A stretch of 64,000 nt of DNA from Chloroflexota bacterium (GTDB lineage Bacteria; Chloroflexota; Anaerolineae; UBA2200), in contig JACIWX010000005.1 in the NCBI GenBank assembly GCA_014360755.1, forward strand, positions 62,001 through 126,000, in the 5' to 3' direction. Positions within the stretch are counted from its first letter, which is position 1. Every line of letters starts with the position of its first letter. A program made the translations under genes and the position numbers. Below the pieces are notes generated by a model. It had not been told where the DNA came from and did no database searches. It was given only the letters and a program-made list of their open reading frames with translations. Of this stretch, positions 16,620-25,972 are shown one piece after another.

Positions 16620-18455
16620 ATGTATTGGGGCAAGATTCTACACATTGATGTGTCGGAGCGTAAGACGCACGTGCAGTACGTGGATGAGGAGTGGCTGAGG
16701 AAGTACGTTGGCGGCGTGTGCATGGCTTCGCGCTTGGCGTACGATAACATCCCCGTAGGTGCGGACCCGTTGGGACCAGAGAACGCGCTGTGTTTTGCCA
16801 ACAGTGTCTTCTCAGGAACCATCGTTCCTGTGGGCACGAAGTACGCCGTTGCCACCAAGTCCCCAGAGACAGGGTTCCTCGGGGATTGCTTGGCCGGCAG
16901 CTACTTTGCAGCGGCAATGAAACGCGCGGGCTACGATGGCATCGTCGTTAAAGGCAAGGCTGACCGCCCTATCTGGATCTTTATTGATGACGATGCGGTG
17001 TACTTCAACGATGCCGCAGACCTGTGGGGCATGGAAACCTTCCCGACCGAAGAAGCTATCCGCGCTAAGGTGGGCGACGAGCGCGTGCGCGCTTGCACCA
17101 TCGGACCGGCCGGTGAACGACTCGTGCGCTTTGCCAACCTCACCAATGACCGCGGCCGCCAGGCAGGGCGTACTGGGCCAGGTGCAGTGATGGGCTCCAA
17201 GCTGATCAAAGCAATCGCCATTCGCGGCACCAAGCCGGTGAAAGTAGCGGATCCCCAGGATTTACTCGCCATGAGCCAGAAACTGGCAGAGTTGGCCCAG
17301 ACGACCAAAACGGAGAAATACCGTATCTTGGGCACTCCAGCCAATGTTCTGAATATGAACCGCCTGGGCATTCTCCCTACGCGAAATTACCAGCAGGGGG
17401 AATTCGAGGGTGCTGAGAAGATCAGTGGCGAGTATATGCATGAGCATTATACGGAAAAGGCGGTAGCCTGCGCTGGGTGCCCTATCGCCTGTGAGCAAGT
17501 TACTCACGTAAAGGAAGGAGAGTTCAAGGGAGCGAGGACCTCGGTTGACTATGAATCCCTCTACGCCCTGGGGTCCAATTGTGGTGTGGATTCTATGGCG
17601 GCAATCATTGCTGCCATAGAACGCTGTGACCTCTACGGCATGGATACGTTGAGCACCGGCGTGACCATCTCCTGGGCAATGGAATGTTTCCAGCGCGGCA
17701 TCCTGACGAAAGAGGATTTTGACGGCCTGGAACCAGTCTGGGGCAATGGCAAGGCAGTGGTGGAACTAGTGCGGAAAATCGCTTACCGTGAAGGGATTGG
17801 CGATCTACTGGCTGAGGGCGTCAAACGCGCTGCAGCCAAGGTAGGCAGAGGCTCGGAGCACTTTGCTATGCATGTGAAGGGCCTGGAATGCTGCGGCTAT
17901 GATGCGCGCGGTATGCAGACCTTTGCTGTGGGTTGTGCCGTGGGCACACGCGGACCATGCCATAACCGTTCTCTGGCTTATGAGCCTGATGCGAAGGGTG
18001 AAGTTGACCGTCTAAAGGCTGGCCCGGAACGAGGCAAACTAGCGAAAGGAACGGAGGATTTTGCAGGCGTCTTTGACATTATGATGTTCTGTAAATTTAT
18101 CCGTGGCTGTTTCAAAGATATTTGGAGCGAGATCCCACAACTGTATACCTATACGACCGGGTTCGCGATGACCCCTGATGACTTACGACAACTTACCGAG
18201 CGTTCCTGGAACATCAAAAAGGCATTTAACATCCGCCACGGTTGGACGATGAAAGACGATTGGTTGCCACCGCGCTGGCTGAAGGACCCCTTGCCCTCTG
18301 GAGGTTCTAAGGGAGCGTATGTCAAAGAAGATGACCTGCGGATGATGATCCAGAGTTACTATGAGGCACGGGGTTGGACGCCCGAGGGCATGATCCCCAA
18401 GGAAAAGCTGATTTCCTTGGGTTTGGATGACATCGCTGAAGATATAGGAGTATAA
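16620..18455 (+). CDS. Tungsten-containing aldehyde:ferredoxin oxidoreductase family enzyme
   Basis: A 611-residue cytoplasmic enzyme of the AOR family. These bind a tungsten (or molybdenum) bis-pyranopterin and one [4Fe-4S] cluster, and interconvert aldehydes and carboxylic acids with ferredoxin. It opens MYWGKILHIDVSE and continues YVGGVCMASRLAYD. The cluster ligands are probably Cys284, Cys287 and Cys291 (CAGCPIAC), with Cys491 near the C-terminus. YDARGMQTFAVGCAVGTRG is a conserved cofactor-site block. GGAGG precedes the ATG. Ferredoxin, HdrA and hydrogenase genes follow, so electrons probably pass into a multi-subunit complex. The BamB branch of this family (benzoyl-CoA reductase) also travels with Fd and Hdr-like genes, so the substrate is open. 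Confidence 0.9.
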   Translation: MYWGKILHIDVSERKTHVQYVDEEWLRKYVGGVCMASRLAYDNIPVGADPLGPENALCFANSVFSGTIVPVGTKYAVATKSPETGFLGDCLAGSYFAAAMKRAGYDGIVVKGKADRPIWIFIDDDAVYFNDAADLWGMETFPTEEAIRAKVGDERVRACTIGPAGERLVRFANLTNDRGRQAGRTGPGAVMGSKLIKAIAIRGTKPVKVADPQDLLAMSQKLAELAQTTKTEKYRILGTPANVLNMNRLGILPTRNYQQGEFEGAEKISGEYMHEHYTEKAVACAGCPIACEQVTHVKEGEFKGARTSVDYESLYALGSNCGVDSMAAIIAAIERCDLYGMDTLSTGVTISWAMECFQRGILTKEDFDGLEPVWGNGKAVVELVRKIAYREGIGDLLAEGVKRAAAKVGRGSEHFAMHVKGLECCGYDARGMQTFAVGCAVGTRGPCHNRSLAYEPDAKGEVDRLKAGPERGKLAKGTEDFAGVFDIMMFCKFIRGCFKDIWSEIPQLYTYTTGFAMTPDDLRQLTERSWNIKKAFNIRHGWTMKDDWLPPRWLKDPLPSGGSKGAYVKEDDLRMMIQSYYEARGWTPEGMIPKEKLISLGLDDIAEDIGV

Positions 18456-18460
18456 GAAAA

Positions 18461-18952
18461 ATGGTGACACAATTTCAACACATCGTTTGTGACCCAACCA
18501 AGTGCGTGGGCTGCGGATATTGCGAGTTGATCTGCGCCATGACCAAGCATCAAGTTTTTGACCCTTCTCTATCGCGTATCCGCAACGTGCGCATTGAACC
18601 CATTGTGATGCTGTCCGTGTCGTGTCGCATGTGCAACGATGCCCCCTGCGTGCTCGCTTGTCCGCGCAATGCTTTGACTCAGGATCCCGAGAAGGGCATT
18701 ATCCGCGTGGACGAGGACAAGTGCGACGGCTGCGGTTGGTGCATCGAGGCTTGTGACTTTGGGGCGATTGTGCTCAATCCGAATACCAAGCGGGTGGAAA
18801 TGTGCGATCTGTGCGCTGACCTGGGTGAGCCGCAGTGCGTGTTGTACTGCGAAAAAGATGCGCTATCGCTCAGTGCTCCAGAAGTTGTCGCCCAAAAGAC
18901 CCGGCGCGAGGTCGTGAGCAAGTTATTGCAGGAACTGGTCTCGGGAAGTTAA
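18461..18952 (+). CDS. Multi-cluster ferredoxin subunit associated with AOR
   Basis: A 163-residue HycB/DmsB-like electron-transfer subunit. Cysteine groups are CVGCGYCELIC (near residue 15), CRMCNDAPCVLAC (near 51), CDGCGWCIEAC (near 88) and CDLCADLGEPQCVLYC (near 113), enough for four [4Fe-4S] clusters. It lies five bases after the AOR gene behind TAGGAG. It is the expected electron exit of the AOR, comparable in position to BamC next to BamB. It would carry electrons to HdrA, encoded 100 bases downstream. Partner assignment is inference from order. Confidence 0.88.
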   Translation: MVTQFQHIVCDPTKCVGCGYCELICAMTKHQVFDPSLSRIRNVRIEPIVMLSVSCRMCNDAPCVLACPRNALTQDPEKGIIRVDEDKCDGCGWCIEACDFGAIVLNPNTKRVEMCDLCADLGEPQCVLYCEKDALSLSAPEVVAQKTRREVVSKLLQELVSGS

Positions 18953-18967
18953 ACCGAATGGTCTACC

Positions 18968-19001
18968 ATGGCGGATGAGGCAGATGTGCCCCATCCGCCA
19001 T
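18968..19001. other. Intergenic hairpin between the ferredoxin and hdrA genes
   Basis: ATGGCGGATG (18968-18977) pairs with CATCCGCCAT (18992-19001), with an inner GGC/GCC. There is no T-run. It may set the relative expression or mRNA stability of AOR-Fd versus the Hdr-hydrogenase part. Confidence 0.6.
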
Positions 19002-19052
19002 ATCCTGTTCAGAGGCTGATATCAGCTCACAACGTTTGCACAGGAGAAGTAC

Positions 19053-21518
19053 ATGAGCGAAAATGGAGATTTGAGAATCGGGGTGTACGTTTGCCATTGC
19101 GGATCGAACATCGCTGGCGTGATTGACCCCAAAGCAGTAGCGGAATATGCTGCTACTTTACCAGATGTGGTCTGGGCTACAGACCAACTGTACACCTGCT
19201 CGGATCCTGGGCAGCGCCAAATCCAGGAGGACATCAAAAAATACCACTTGAACCGCGTAGTGGTGGCTGCCTGCTCCGTGCGCTTGCATGAACCTACCTT
19301 CCGTGCCTGTGTCGCCAACGCGGGCCTGAATCCGTTCTTGTTCGAAATGGCGAACATCCGCGAGCAGGACACCTGGGTCCACTCTCATGAACCTGAGGCA
19401 GCGTTGCAAAAAGCCAAGGATATCGTGGCTGCTGCCGTAGCCAAAGCCCGCTTTTTGACCCCTCTGGATATGATTGAGGTGCCTGTTACCAAGGCAGCGA
19501 TGGTCATCGGCGGCGGCATTGCAGGAATCAGTGCAGCGCTCGACCTGGCGGACATGGGCATCAAGACCTACCTGGTGGAGAAGGAGCCTAGCATCGGGGG
19601 AAGGATGGCGCAACTTAACAAGACCTTCCCTACGATGGACTGTTCTATCTGAATACTTGCCCCCAAGATGGTTGACGCGGCGCGTCACCCCAATATCGAA
19701 CTTCTCACCTATACTGAGGTGAAGCGAGTAGAGGGCTTTATCGGCAACTTCAAAGTCCTGGTAGAGGAAAAGCCTCGTTATGTGCTCATGGATCGCTGCA
19801 ATGGCTGCGGCGCCTGTGCGCCTGTTTGCCCTATTGAAGTGCCCAACGAGTTTGAGGAGGGGCTCGCGCCACGCAAGGCGATTTACATTCCACATAGCCA
19901 GGCAGTTCCATTGCGCTATGTCATTGACATTGACCACTGCATCAAGTGCTACAAGTGCGTGGATGCCTGTGGCAAACTGGATGCCATTGACTTTAGCCAG
20001 CAGCCGAAGCAGCGGTGGTTGGATGTGGGCAGCATCATTGTCGCCACCGGCTTTGATAGTTTTGACCCCTCTGAACTGACTGAGTATGGCTATGGCCGCT
20101 ACGACAATGTCATTACTACGCTGGAGTTGGAGCGCATCAATAATTCAGCCGGGCCAACGGCTGGCCAAATTATACGCCCCTCAGATAAAAAGTTCCCCAA
20201 GAAGGTGGCATTCATCCAGTGCGTTGGCTCGCGCGACGAACGTTTCAACCTGTACTGTTCCGGCTTTTGCTGTATGTACACCATCAAGAACGCGGTACAG
20301 TGGAAGCTGACCTATCCAGATGCGGACATCACCATCTTCTACATGGACATCCGTACGCCGTCTAAGGGCTATGAGGAATTCTACCGCTGGGCACGCGAGA
20401 TGGGCATTCGCTTTATCCAAGGCCGTCCCGCTCTGATCACCGAGGATCCCCATACGGGCAATCTCTTTATCCAGGCGGAGGATGTGGGCTTAGGCCAGCT
20501 CATTGAACTGGAGTCCGAATTGGTGGTTCTATCTACAGCGGCTGTCCCGCGAGCAGATACAGAGCAGATGAGTTCCATTTTGAACATTAGCCGCAGCCCA
20601 GGCGGATTCTTCATGGAGTACCATCCGAAACTGCGGCCGGTGGATTCGCCTACCGACGGTGTTTTCCTAGCCGGCGCTGCCCAGGGCCCCAAGGACATCC
20701 CCGCCAGTGTGGCACAGGGCAGCGGTGCTGCAGCCCGCGCAGCGCGCATCCTCAACGCTGAGAGATGGGAGATAGAGCCTATTGTGGCGCATGTTTGGGA
20801 GGACCGCTGTATTTCTGCCCAAGGCAAGAAATGCGGCATCTGCGCGACCAAGTGCCCGTACAACGCGATTGTTGTGGAGCAGGGCAAGGCAGCGGAAGTT
20901 ATGCCTGCCAAATGCCATGGCTGTGGTGGCTGCGTAGCGGAGTGTCCTCACAATGCCATCACCCAGATGCACTTCACAGATGCCCAGATCCTTGCCCAAT
21001 TGCACGCTCTGCTAGCCAAAGAGCCAGAGAAAAAGATCATCGCTTTTATGTGCCATTGGTGCAGCTATGGCGGTGCAGACAACGCGGGTACGAGCCACTT
21101 TGAGTACCCTGCTTCGTCGCGCGGCATCCGTGTGATGTGCTCGGCGCGCCAGGACCAGGACTTTGTCTATGAGGCGTTCCGTCTCGGAGCGGGCATGGTG
21201 CTGGTCTCCGGTTGTCACCCGCAGGATTGCCACTATATCACGGGGCAAAGGGTAGCGGCGGAGCGGTTTGAGCGCCTGGCGAAGCGTTTGGCAGAGATGG
21301 GTATCTCACCTCAGCGCTTCCGTGTCGAGTGGATCTCTGCGGCAGAGGGCGCCAAATACGCGCAGGTGATCCGTGAGATGGATGAGGTGCTCCGGTCATT
21401 CGACCCACAGGCGTTAAAAGAAGAAAACGAAAGAGTGCGTCCAGAACTGGAACGGCGGCTGCGCCGGTTGACAGAGATCCCAGATGTAGCCAAAGCTCTT
21501 GAACAGGTTTATGCGTGA
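19053..21518 (+). CDS. hdrA: HdrA with C-terminal MvhD domain; selenoprotein with in-frame UGA
   Basis: HdrA is the FAD-containing subunit that performs flavin-based electron bifurcation. The frame is open from the ATG at 19053 (AGGAG upstream) to 21518, except for a TGA at 19650-19652. Read-through gives 821 residues with Sec200 in MDCSIUILAPKMV; other HdrA proteins have CSxCILTPKM, so Sec replaces a conserved Cys. Other features: HCGSNIAG near residue 16, FAD-binding [13 protein letters not shown] near 149, ferredoxin motifs [36 protein letters not shown] and [16 protein letters not shown], then an MvhD [2Fe-2S] module from about 660 ([22 protein letters not shown]). HdrA is a known selenoprotein in some methanogens. 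A stem-loop at 19670 supports Sec insertion. Confidence 0.93.
19670..19689 (+). promoter_or_regulatory. Bacterial SECIS element of hdrA
   Basis: GGT (19670-19672), a bulged T (19673) and GACGC (19674-19678) pair with GCGTC and ACC (19682-19689) around a GGC loop. The bulged T and the G at the loop start copy the E. coli fdhF SECIS. The loop is 27 bases past the TGA, inside the known range. Confidence 0.85.
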
Positions 21519-21532
21519 TGAGGGATACAACC

Positions 21533-22525
21533 ATGTCCAATCCTGACACAATTGATCCCAAGTTCAAAGATGAGGTCATGGCTGAGCTAGGAGGAGAGCA
21601 TCTATTGCGTTGCTACTCCTGCGGTACATGTGTGAGCATGTGCCTCGTCAGCCGTGTGAGCAGTGAATTCAACCCACGGCGAACGATGCGCATGGTGATG
21701 CTGGGCATGCGCGACGAGGTGTTCCGTAACCCCACTATCTGGATGTGCTCAGCTTGTGATTTGTGCTACCCGCACTGTCCTCAGGGTATCCACATTTCGG
21801 AGCTAATGCGTGCGATAAAGAACATCGCTGTCCGCGATGGGTACGAGGCGCCTGGTCCAGTAGCGGTAGTCAATGAGGAAGAATGTTCAGGGTGTGATGT
21901 CTGTGAGAAGGCATGCCCATACGGGGCACTTTCGTTAGTGACAAAAGTATTCGATGGGCAACAACGCAAAGTCTCACAAGTAAACAAGAACCTATGTATG
22001 ACTTGCGGCATTTGTGCGGCTGCATGTCCACTTTCTGCCATTACTGTGGAAGAATATAGCAATGAGAAGGTTGCTGCACAGATTCAGGCGGATGGTTGGT
22101 TGACTGAGCCGGCGCAGCGTCTACCCGGAGAACCCCAGCTTCTCGTCTTCAATTGTAGCTGGAACCTGCGGGCGGATGTGGATCGGGCGGCATTGACCCG
22201 ATTTCCTCCCAATGTGCGCGTCATTGTTCTGCCTTGCTCGGGGCGTGTTGATCCGATTTTCATCCTGTTGGCACTAAAATCAGGGGTAGATGGAGTATTG
22301 GTTGCTGGATGTCAACCCGGACAATGCCACTATAAACAAGGCACACGTATAGCGCAAGGCAGAATGCGTATTCTGCAGCAGATATTGGATCAGATGGGCC
22401 TTGATATGAGCCGGGTGCGTTTTGTGCAGATTGGTACTGAGGAACGAGGCAGGTTCCCTGCATTAGTGATGCAGATGCTGGCTGACTTGAAAGCACGAAT
22501 GGAACCAGCCAACATAACCGCTTAG
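21533..22525 (+). CDS. HdrC-ferredoxin-MvhD fusion protein
   Basis: A 330-residue iron-sulfur protein with three parts. Residues about 20-90 are HdrC-like (CYSCGTCVSMC and CSACDLCYPHCP). Residues about 115-180 hold two more [4Fe-4S] motifs (CSGCDVCEKACPYG, CMTCGICAAACP). From about 200 to the end is an MvhD-like [2Fe-2S] domain (FNCSWN, LPCSGRVDP, AGCQPGQCHYKQG). MvhD normally links hydrogenase to HdrA, and HdrC links HdrA to HdrB. No HdrB is encoded, so this fusion probably joins HdrA to the hydrogenase directly. ATG 21533 behind GAGGG is preferred; ATG 21518 and GTG 21515 are alternatives. It overlaps or abuts hdrA, implying coupled translation. Confidence 0.85.
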   Translation: MSNPDTIDPKFKDEVMAELGGEHLLRCYSCGTCVSMCLVSRVSSEFNPRRTMRMVMLGMRDEVFRNPTIWMCSACDLCYPHCPQGIHISELMRAIKNIAVRDGYEAPGPVAVVNEEECSGCDVCEKACPYGALSLVTKVFDGQQRKVSQVNKNLCMTCGICAAACPLSAITVEEYSNEKVAAQIQADGWLTEPAQRLPGEPQLLVFNCSWNLRADVDRAALTRFPPNVRVIVLPCSGRVDPIFILLALKSGVDGVLVAGCQPGQCHYKQGTRIAQGRMRILQQILDQMGLDMSRVRFVQIGTEERGRFPALVMQMLADLKARMEPANITA

Positions 22526-22543
22526 AGTGCTACGGAGATGACA

Positions 22544-23515
22544 ATGGCTGAAAAACTCAGATTTGCCATCTATTGGGCTGCAAGTTGTGGTGGTTGCGAT
22601 ATTGCTGTGCTGGAGATTGGGCACAACATCCTCAAACTAGCTGAAGCAGCCGAGATCCTCTTTTGGCCAGCAGCAATGGATTTCAAATACAAGGATGTGG
22701 AGGCGCTACCAGACAAGTCGCTTGATGTTTGTCTGTTCAATGGCAGTGTGCGCAATTCAGAGAATGAGCATGTGGCTAGGCTGCTGCGAGCAAAGTCCAA
22801 GGTGATGGTAGCTTTTGGCTCCTGTGCTTATGAGGGATGTATTCCGGGCCTGGCCAATCTGACCAACCGCGGGGATATCCTGACCTGTGTTTATCAGGAG
22901 ACTCCTTCGACGGACAACCATGCAGGAGCCATGCCTCAGACGCATTGGGCTGTGCCCGAAGGGGACCTGGAACTGCCTGAATTCTATGATGCCGTGAAGA
23001 CGCTGGCACAAGTAGTGCCGGTAGAGTACTTTGTCCCTGGGTGCCCGCCCGTAGCCGCACAGGTATGGAACGTTCTGCAAGCGATCATTGCTGGACAACT
23101 GCCACCACCCGGTGCAGTGGTTGGGGTAGGCACGCGTAACCTTTGTGATGAATGCGAACGGGTTAGAGAAGGTACAAAGGTTAAGCGGTTTGTCCGACCG
23201 CATGAAGTCATTGCTGACCCACAGCGGTGTTTTCTCGAGCAAGGCATTATCTGTGCGGGGCCAGTGACCCGCGCGGGTTGTGGCAGGCCCTGTATCCACG
23301 CCAATATGCCGTGTCGTGGCTGCTATGGGCCACCGGAAGGGGTTAGTGATCAAGGGGCAAAGTTGCTCAGCGCAGTGATGGCGATTATAGACCCAGAGGC
23401 TGACGTTGAGCAGCTAGTGCAGCAGATTGTTGATCCCGCGGGAACGTTTTACCGCTTTAGTTTGCCCGATTCGCTTCTCCAACAGGCCAAGTGGTTAGAG
23501 GTAGGAAAAAGATGA
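22544..23515 (+). CDS. [NiFe]-hydrogenase small subunit (MvhG-like)
   Basis: A 323-residue cytoplasmic hydrogenase small subunit; no Tat signal is present. Iron-sulfur ligands are in AASCGGCDIAVLE (proximal cluster), AFGSCAYEGC, FVPGCPP, and the C-terminal cysteine set CDECERVR, RAGCGRPC and CRGCYGPPEG. The pattern fits group 3 (F420-non-reducing, Mvh-type) enzymes rather than respiratory uptake hydrogenases. ATG 22544 is six bases from GGAG; ATG 22538 is an alternative. The stop codon overlaps the start of the large subunit. It passes electrons from the Ni-Fe site to an MvhD domain. Confidence 0.9.
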   Translation: MAEKLRFAIYWAASCGGCDIAVLEIGHNILKLAEAAEILFWPAAMDFKYKDVEALPDKSLDVCLFNGSVRNSENEHVARLLRAKSKVMVAFGSCAYEGCIPGLANLTNRGDILTCVYQETPSTDNHAGAMPQTHWAVPEGDLELPEFYDAVKTLAQVVPVEYFVPGCPPVAAQVWNVLQAIIAGQLPPPGAVVGVGTRNLCDECERVREGTKVKRFVRPHEVIADPQRCFLEQGIICAGPVTRAGCGRPCIHANMPCRGCYGPPEGVSDQGAKLLSAVMAIIDPEADVEQLVQQIVDPAGTFYRFSLPDSLLQQAKWLEVGKR

Positions 23516-25014
23516 TGAGCACGCAAAAGATTCGCATTGATCCGATTACCCGATTAGAAGGGCATGGCAGTATCAATATCTTCCTTGATGAGGCGGGTGA
23601 AGTCGCGAGGACATATTTTCAGATCCCAGAGTTGCGCGGCTTTGAGAAGTTCTGCGAGGGAAGGCCAGTCGAGGAAATGCCGCGCATTACGCAACGAATC
23701 TGTGGTGTTTGCCCAAGTGCACACCATATGGCAGCAGCCAAAGCCGCGGATGCGGTATACCACGTAGATCCACCGCCAACGGCAAAAAAGTTGCGCGAAA
23801 TGCTGTATAGTTTTTTCTTCGTTGCTGACCACGCTACACACTTCTACGTCCTGGGTGGCCCCGATTTTGTGGTCGGGCCGGATGCAGACCCTGCCGAGCG
23901 CAATATTTTTGGCGTGATTGCCAAAGTAGGCCTGGATGTTGGCAGCCGAGTGATACAGGCTTTGCAGGAAAACCATGAAGCGGTGGCCATCCTCGGCGGC
24001 AGGTATATCAATCCGGTGTGTGCACTGCCTGGCGGAGTCAGCAAGCCGATCAGCGAAGAAGAGAGAGCACGCCTGGAGCAAATCGCCCGGAATGCTGTCG
24101 AGTTTGGCCAGTTGTCGCTCAAGCTCTTTGAGGATGTCGTGTTAAAAAACAAGCAGTATGTAGACCTCATCCTTAACGACATGTATACCCACAGGACCTA
24201 CTATATGGGTCTAGTGGATGATAAGAACCGGGTAAATTTCTATGATGGCAAGGTGCGTGTCGTAGATCCTGACGGCAAAGAGTTCATCAAATACGAACCA
24301 AGGGAGTATCTGCAACATATATCTGAGCGAGTAGAACCATGGACCTATCTCAAATTCCCTTATCTCAAGGGCGTTGGTTGGAAAGGCTTTGTGGATGGCA
24401 AGGACAGCGGAGTATACCGAGCCACCCCACTTTCCCGTCTCAATGCTTCCGACGGCATGGCTACGCCTTTGGCTCAAGAAGCGTATGAGCGCTTCTATGA
24501 TGCTCTGGGGGGTAAGCCAGTACATGCTACGCTGGCTACCCATTGGGCGCGCCTGATTGAGCTGCTTTATGCCGCGGAGCGAGCTCTGGAGTTAAGTCAG
24601 GATCCAGAAATCACCAGCCCTGAGGTGCGGACTATCCCCACGGCTGTACCTGATGAGGGGATTGGCATTGTGGAAGCTCCGCGGGGAACCCTGACCCACC
24701 ACTATGTTACCGATGAGCGGGGGCTATTACGCAAGGTAAACCTTATTGTAGGCACCACGAACAACCATGCAGCTATTTGCATGTCTGTGCAGAAAGCGGC
24801 AAAAGGACTGATTCATGCAGGCACAGTGGTTACACAAGGCTTGCTCAACCGAGTGGAAATGGCTTTTCGCGCTTATGATCCATGTTTTGGGTGTGCAACT
24901 CATGCCCTGCCTGGCCAGTTGCCGCTCACGATCAATATCTATGACCATGAGGATAAGCTGATTAGGACGATAAGCCGGGATGAAAATGGCCGGGTAACGG
25001 AAGAAAGCGCGTAA
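23512..25014 (+). CDS. [NiFe]-hydrogenase large subunit (MvhA-like)
   Basis: The 500-residue catalytic subunit holds the Ni-Fe(CN)2CO centre. Metal ligands are Cys64 and Cys67 in RICGVCPSAHH, and Cys458 and Cys461 in DPCFGCATH. The C-terminal site uses Cys, not Sec, unlike VhuU/FruA selenoenzymes. RLEGHG near residue 16 is also conserved. About 36 residues follow His464. The ATG overlaps the small-subunit stop. No hydrogenase maturation genes (hyp) or endopeptidase are in the window. In this operon the enzyme would take up or evolve H2 coupled to Hdr and AOR. Confidence 0.93.
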   Translation: MMSTQKIRIDPITRLEGHGSINIFLDEAGEVARTYFQIPELRGFEKFCEGRPVEEMPRITQRICGVCPSAHHMAAAKAADAVYHVDPPPTAKKLREMLYSFFFVADHATHFYVLGGPDFVVGPDADPAERNIFGVIAKVGLDVGSRVIQALQENHEAVAILGGRYINPVCALPGGVSKPISEEERARLEQIARNAVEFGQLSLKLFEDVVLKNKQYVDLILNDMYTHRTYYMGLVDDKNRVNFYDGKVRVVDPDGKEFIKYEPREYLQHISERVEPWTYLKFPYLKGVGWKGFVDGKDSGVYRATPLSRLNASDGMATPLAQEAYERFYDALGGKPVHATLATHWARLIELLYAAERALELSQDPEITSPEVRTIPTAVPDEGIGIVEAPRGTLTHHYVTDERGLLRKVNLIVGTTNNHAAICMSVQKAAKGLIHAGTVVTQGLLNRVEMAFRAYDPCFGCATHALPGQLPLTINIYDHEDKLIRTISRDENGRVTEESA

Positions 25015-25040
25015 GTCACAACCATGCATGTGGAGGAAAT

Positions 25041-25931
25041 ATGAAACGCGGTACGACCATCAAACTATCCGATGAAGCGACCTTGCAGTTAGAACGCAAA
25101 ATGATTACCCGCCATCATCTGTTGCGATTGGACCGGCAGAAATGTGTGGGCTGTGATTTGTGCATGGCCGTGTGCCCGAAAGAGGCTATCACATTACAGC
25201 CTGGTGTGCTGGAGGCAGGGAAGCTCTTTCAGCGTCCGAGTGTGGATATTGACCCCCAGAAATGCAACTTCTGTGGGGAATGCGTGGTGGTATGCCCGGT
25301 GAATGCCTTGAGCCTGCTTGTGGATGGCCAAGCGCGTATCCCGGTCTGGGAGTATGAGGTTTTCCCGACCCTAATCAAGGAAATCCGGTGGGATGGAGCG
25401 AAATTGCCAGCAGAACTGGCGGATAGAGTCGTTGAAGTTTGCCCAACCGATGTGATCACAGTGGATGTGAAGCGTAATGGGCAGAAGGTAACTGCAGTGG
25501 AGGGCGTGCAGGTGGATACGAGCAACTGCATCTACTGCAAGCAGTGCGAAGTTGTCAGCCCCGAAACCTTCCAGGTTACGCATCCTTTTGAAGGCATAAT
25601 CCGCCTGGAGAGAAGCCTTTGCCCGCTGGGCTGTCAAGCCTGTGCGGACATTTGTCCCACCCATGCTCTGTTCATGAGCAGCGGCAATTTGGTCCTCGAT
25701 GACCGTTTTTGCCTCTATTGCGGTGCCTGCACACAAGTCTGCCCGGTGCCAGAAGCTTTGCTGGTCAGGCGGCATCGCGTGCGCCACACCCCTATCAAGT
25801 CTGGGGCATGGATTGCGGCAGTGGAGAAACTGATTTCTTTGGAGATGGCATCTCAGGAACTGGAGTTGAAATCGCAAGCCAAGCGGCGCGATGCCCTGAA
25901 GTTTATGCCAGGCGTGCCTAGGGCGAAGTAG
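25041..25931 (+). CDS. Polyferredoxin-like 4Fe-4S protein
   Basis: A 296-residue soluble protein with six cysteine-rich motifs: CVGCDLCMAVCPKEAI (residue about 36), CNFCGECVVVCPVNAL (about 75), a lone CPTDVI, CIYCKQC (about 164), CPLGCQACADICPTHAL and CLYCGACTQVCPVPEAL. It has no membrane segment. It follows the hydrogenase large subunit by 26 bases, behind GTGGAGGAAAT, and is closed by a strong terminator, so it is the last gene of the operon. It probably distributes electrons between the complex and free ferredoxin, like MvhB in methanogens, though that is inference. Confidence 0.87.
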   Translation: MKRGTTIKLSDEATLQLERKMITRHHLLRLDRQKCVGCDLCMAVCPKEAITLQPGVLEAGKLFQRPSVDIDPQKCNFCGECVVVCPVNALSLLVDGQARIPVWEYEVFPTLIKEIRWDGAKLPAELADRVVEVCPTDVITVDVKRNGQKVTAVEGVQVDTSNCIYCKQCEVVSPETFQVTHPFEGIIRLERSLCPLGCQACADICPTHALFMSSGNLVLDDRFCLYCGACTQVCPVPEALLVRRHRVRHTPIKSGAWIAAVEKLISLEMASQELELKSQAKRRDALKFMPGVPRAK

Positions 25932-25932
25932 T

Positions 25933-25970
25933 AAAAGCCCCCAAAGGCTTGAGAACCTTTGGGGGCTTTT
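25933..25970. terminator. Bidirectional terminator
   Basis: AAAAGCCCCCAAAGG (25933-25947) pairs with CCTTTGGGGGCTTTT (25956-25970). A- and T-runs on both sides serve the convergent genes on either side. Confidence 0.93.
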
Positions 25971-25972
25971 GT

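Noticed and set aside
19650..19652. The TGA in hdrA as a genuine stop or pseudogene break
   Set aside because: The frame continues without shift into conserved HdrA sequence, the codon sits on a conserved Cys, a SECIS hairpin follows, and selD is present.
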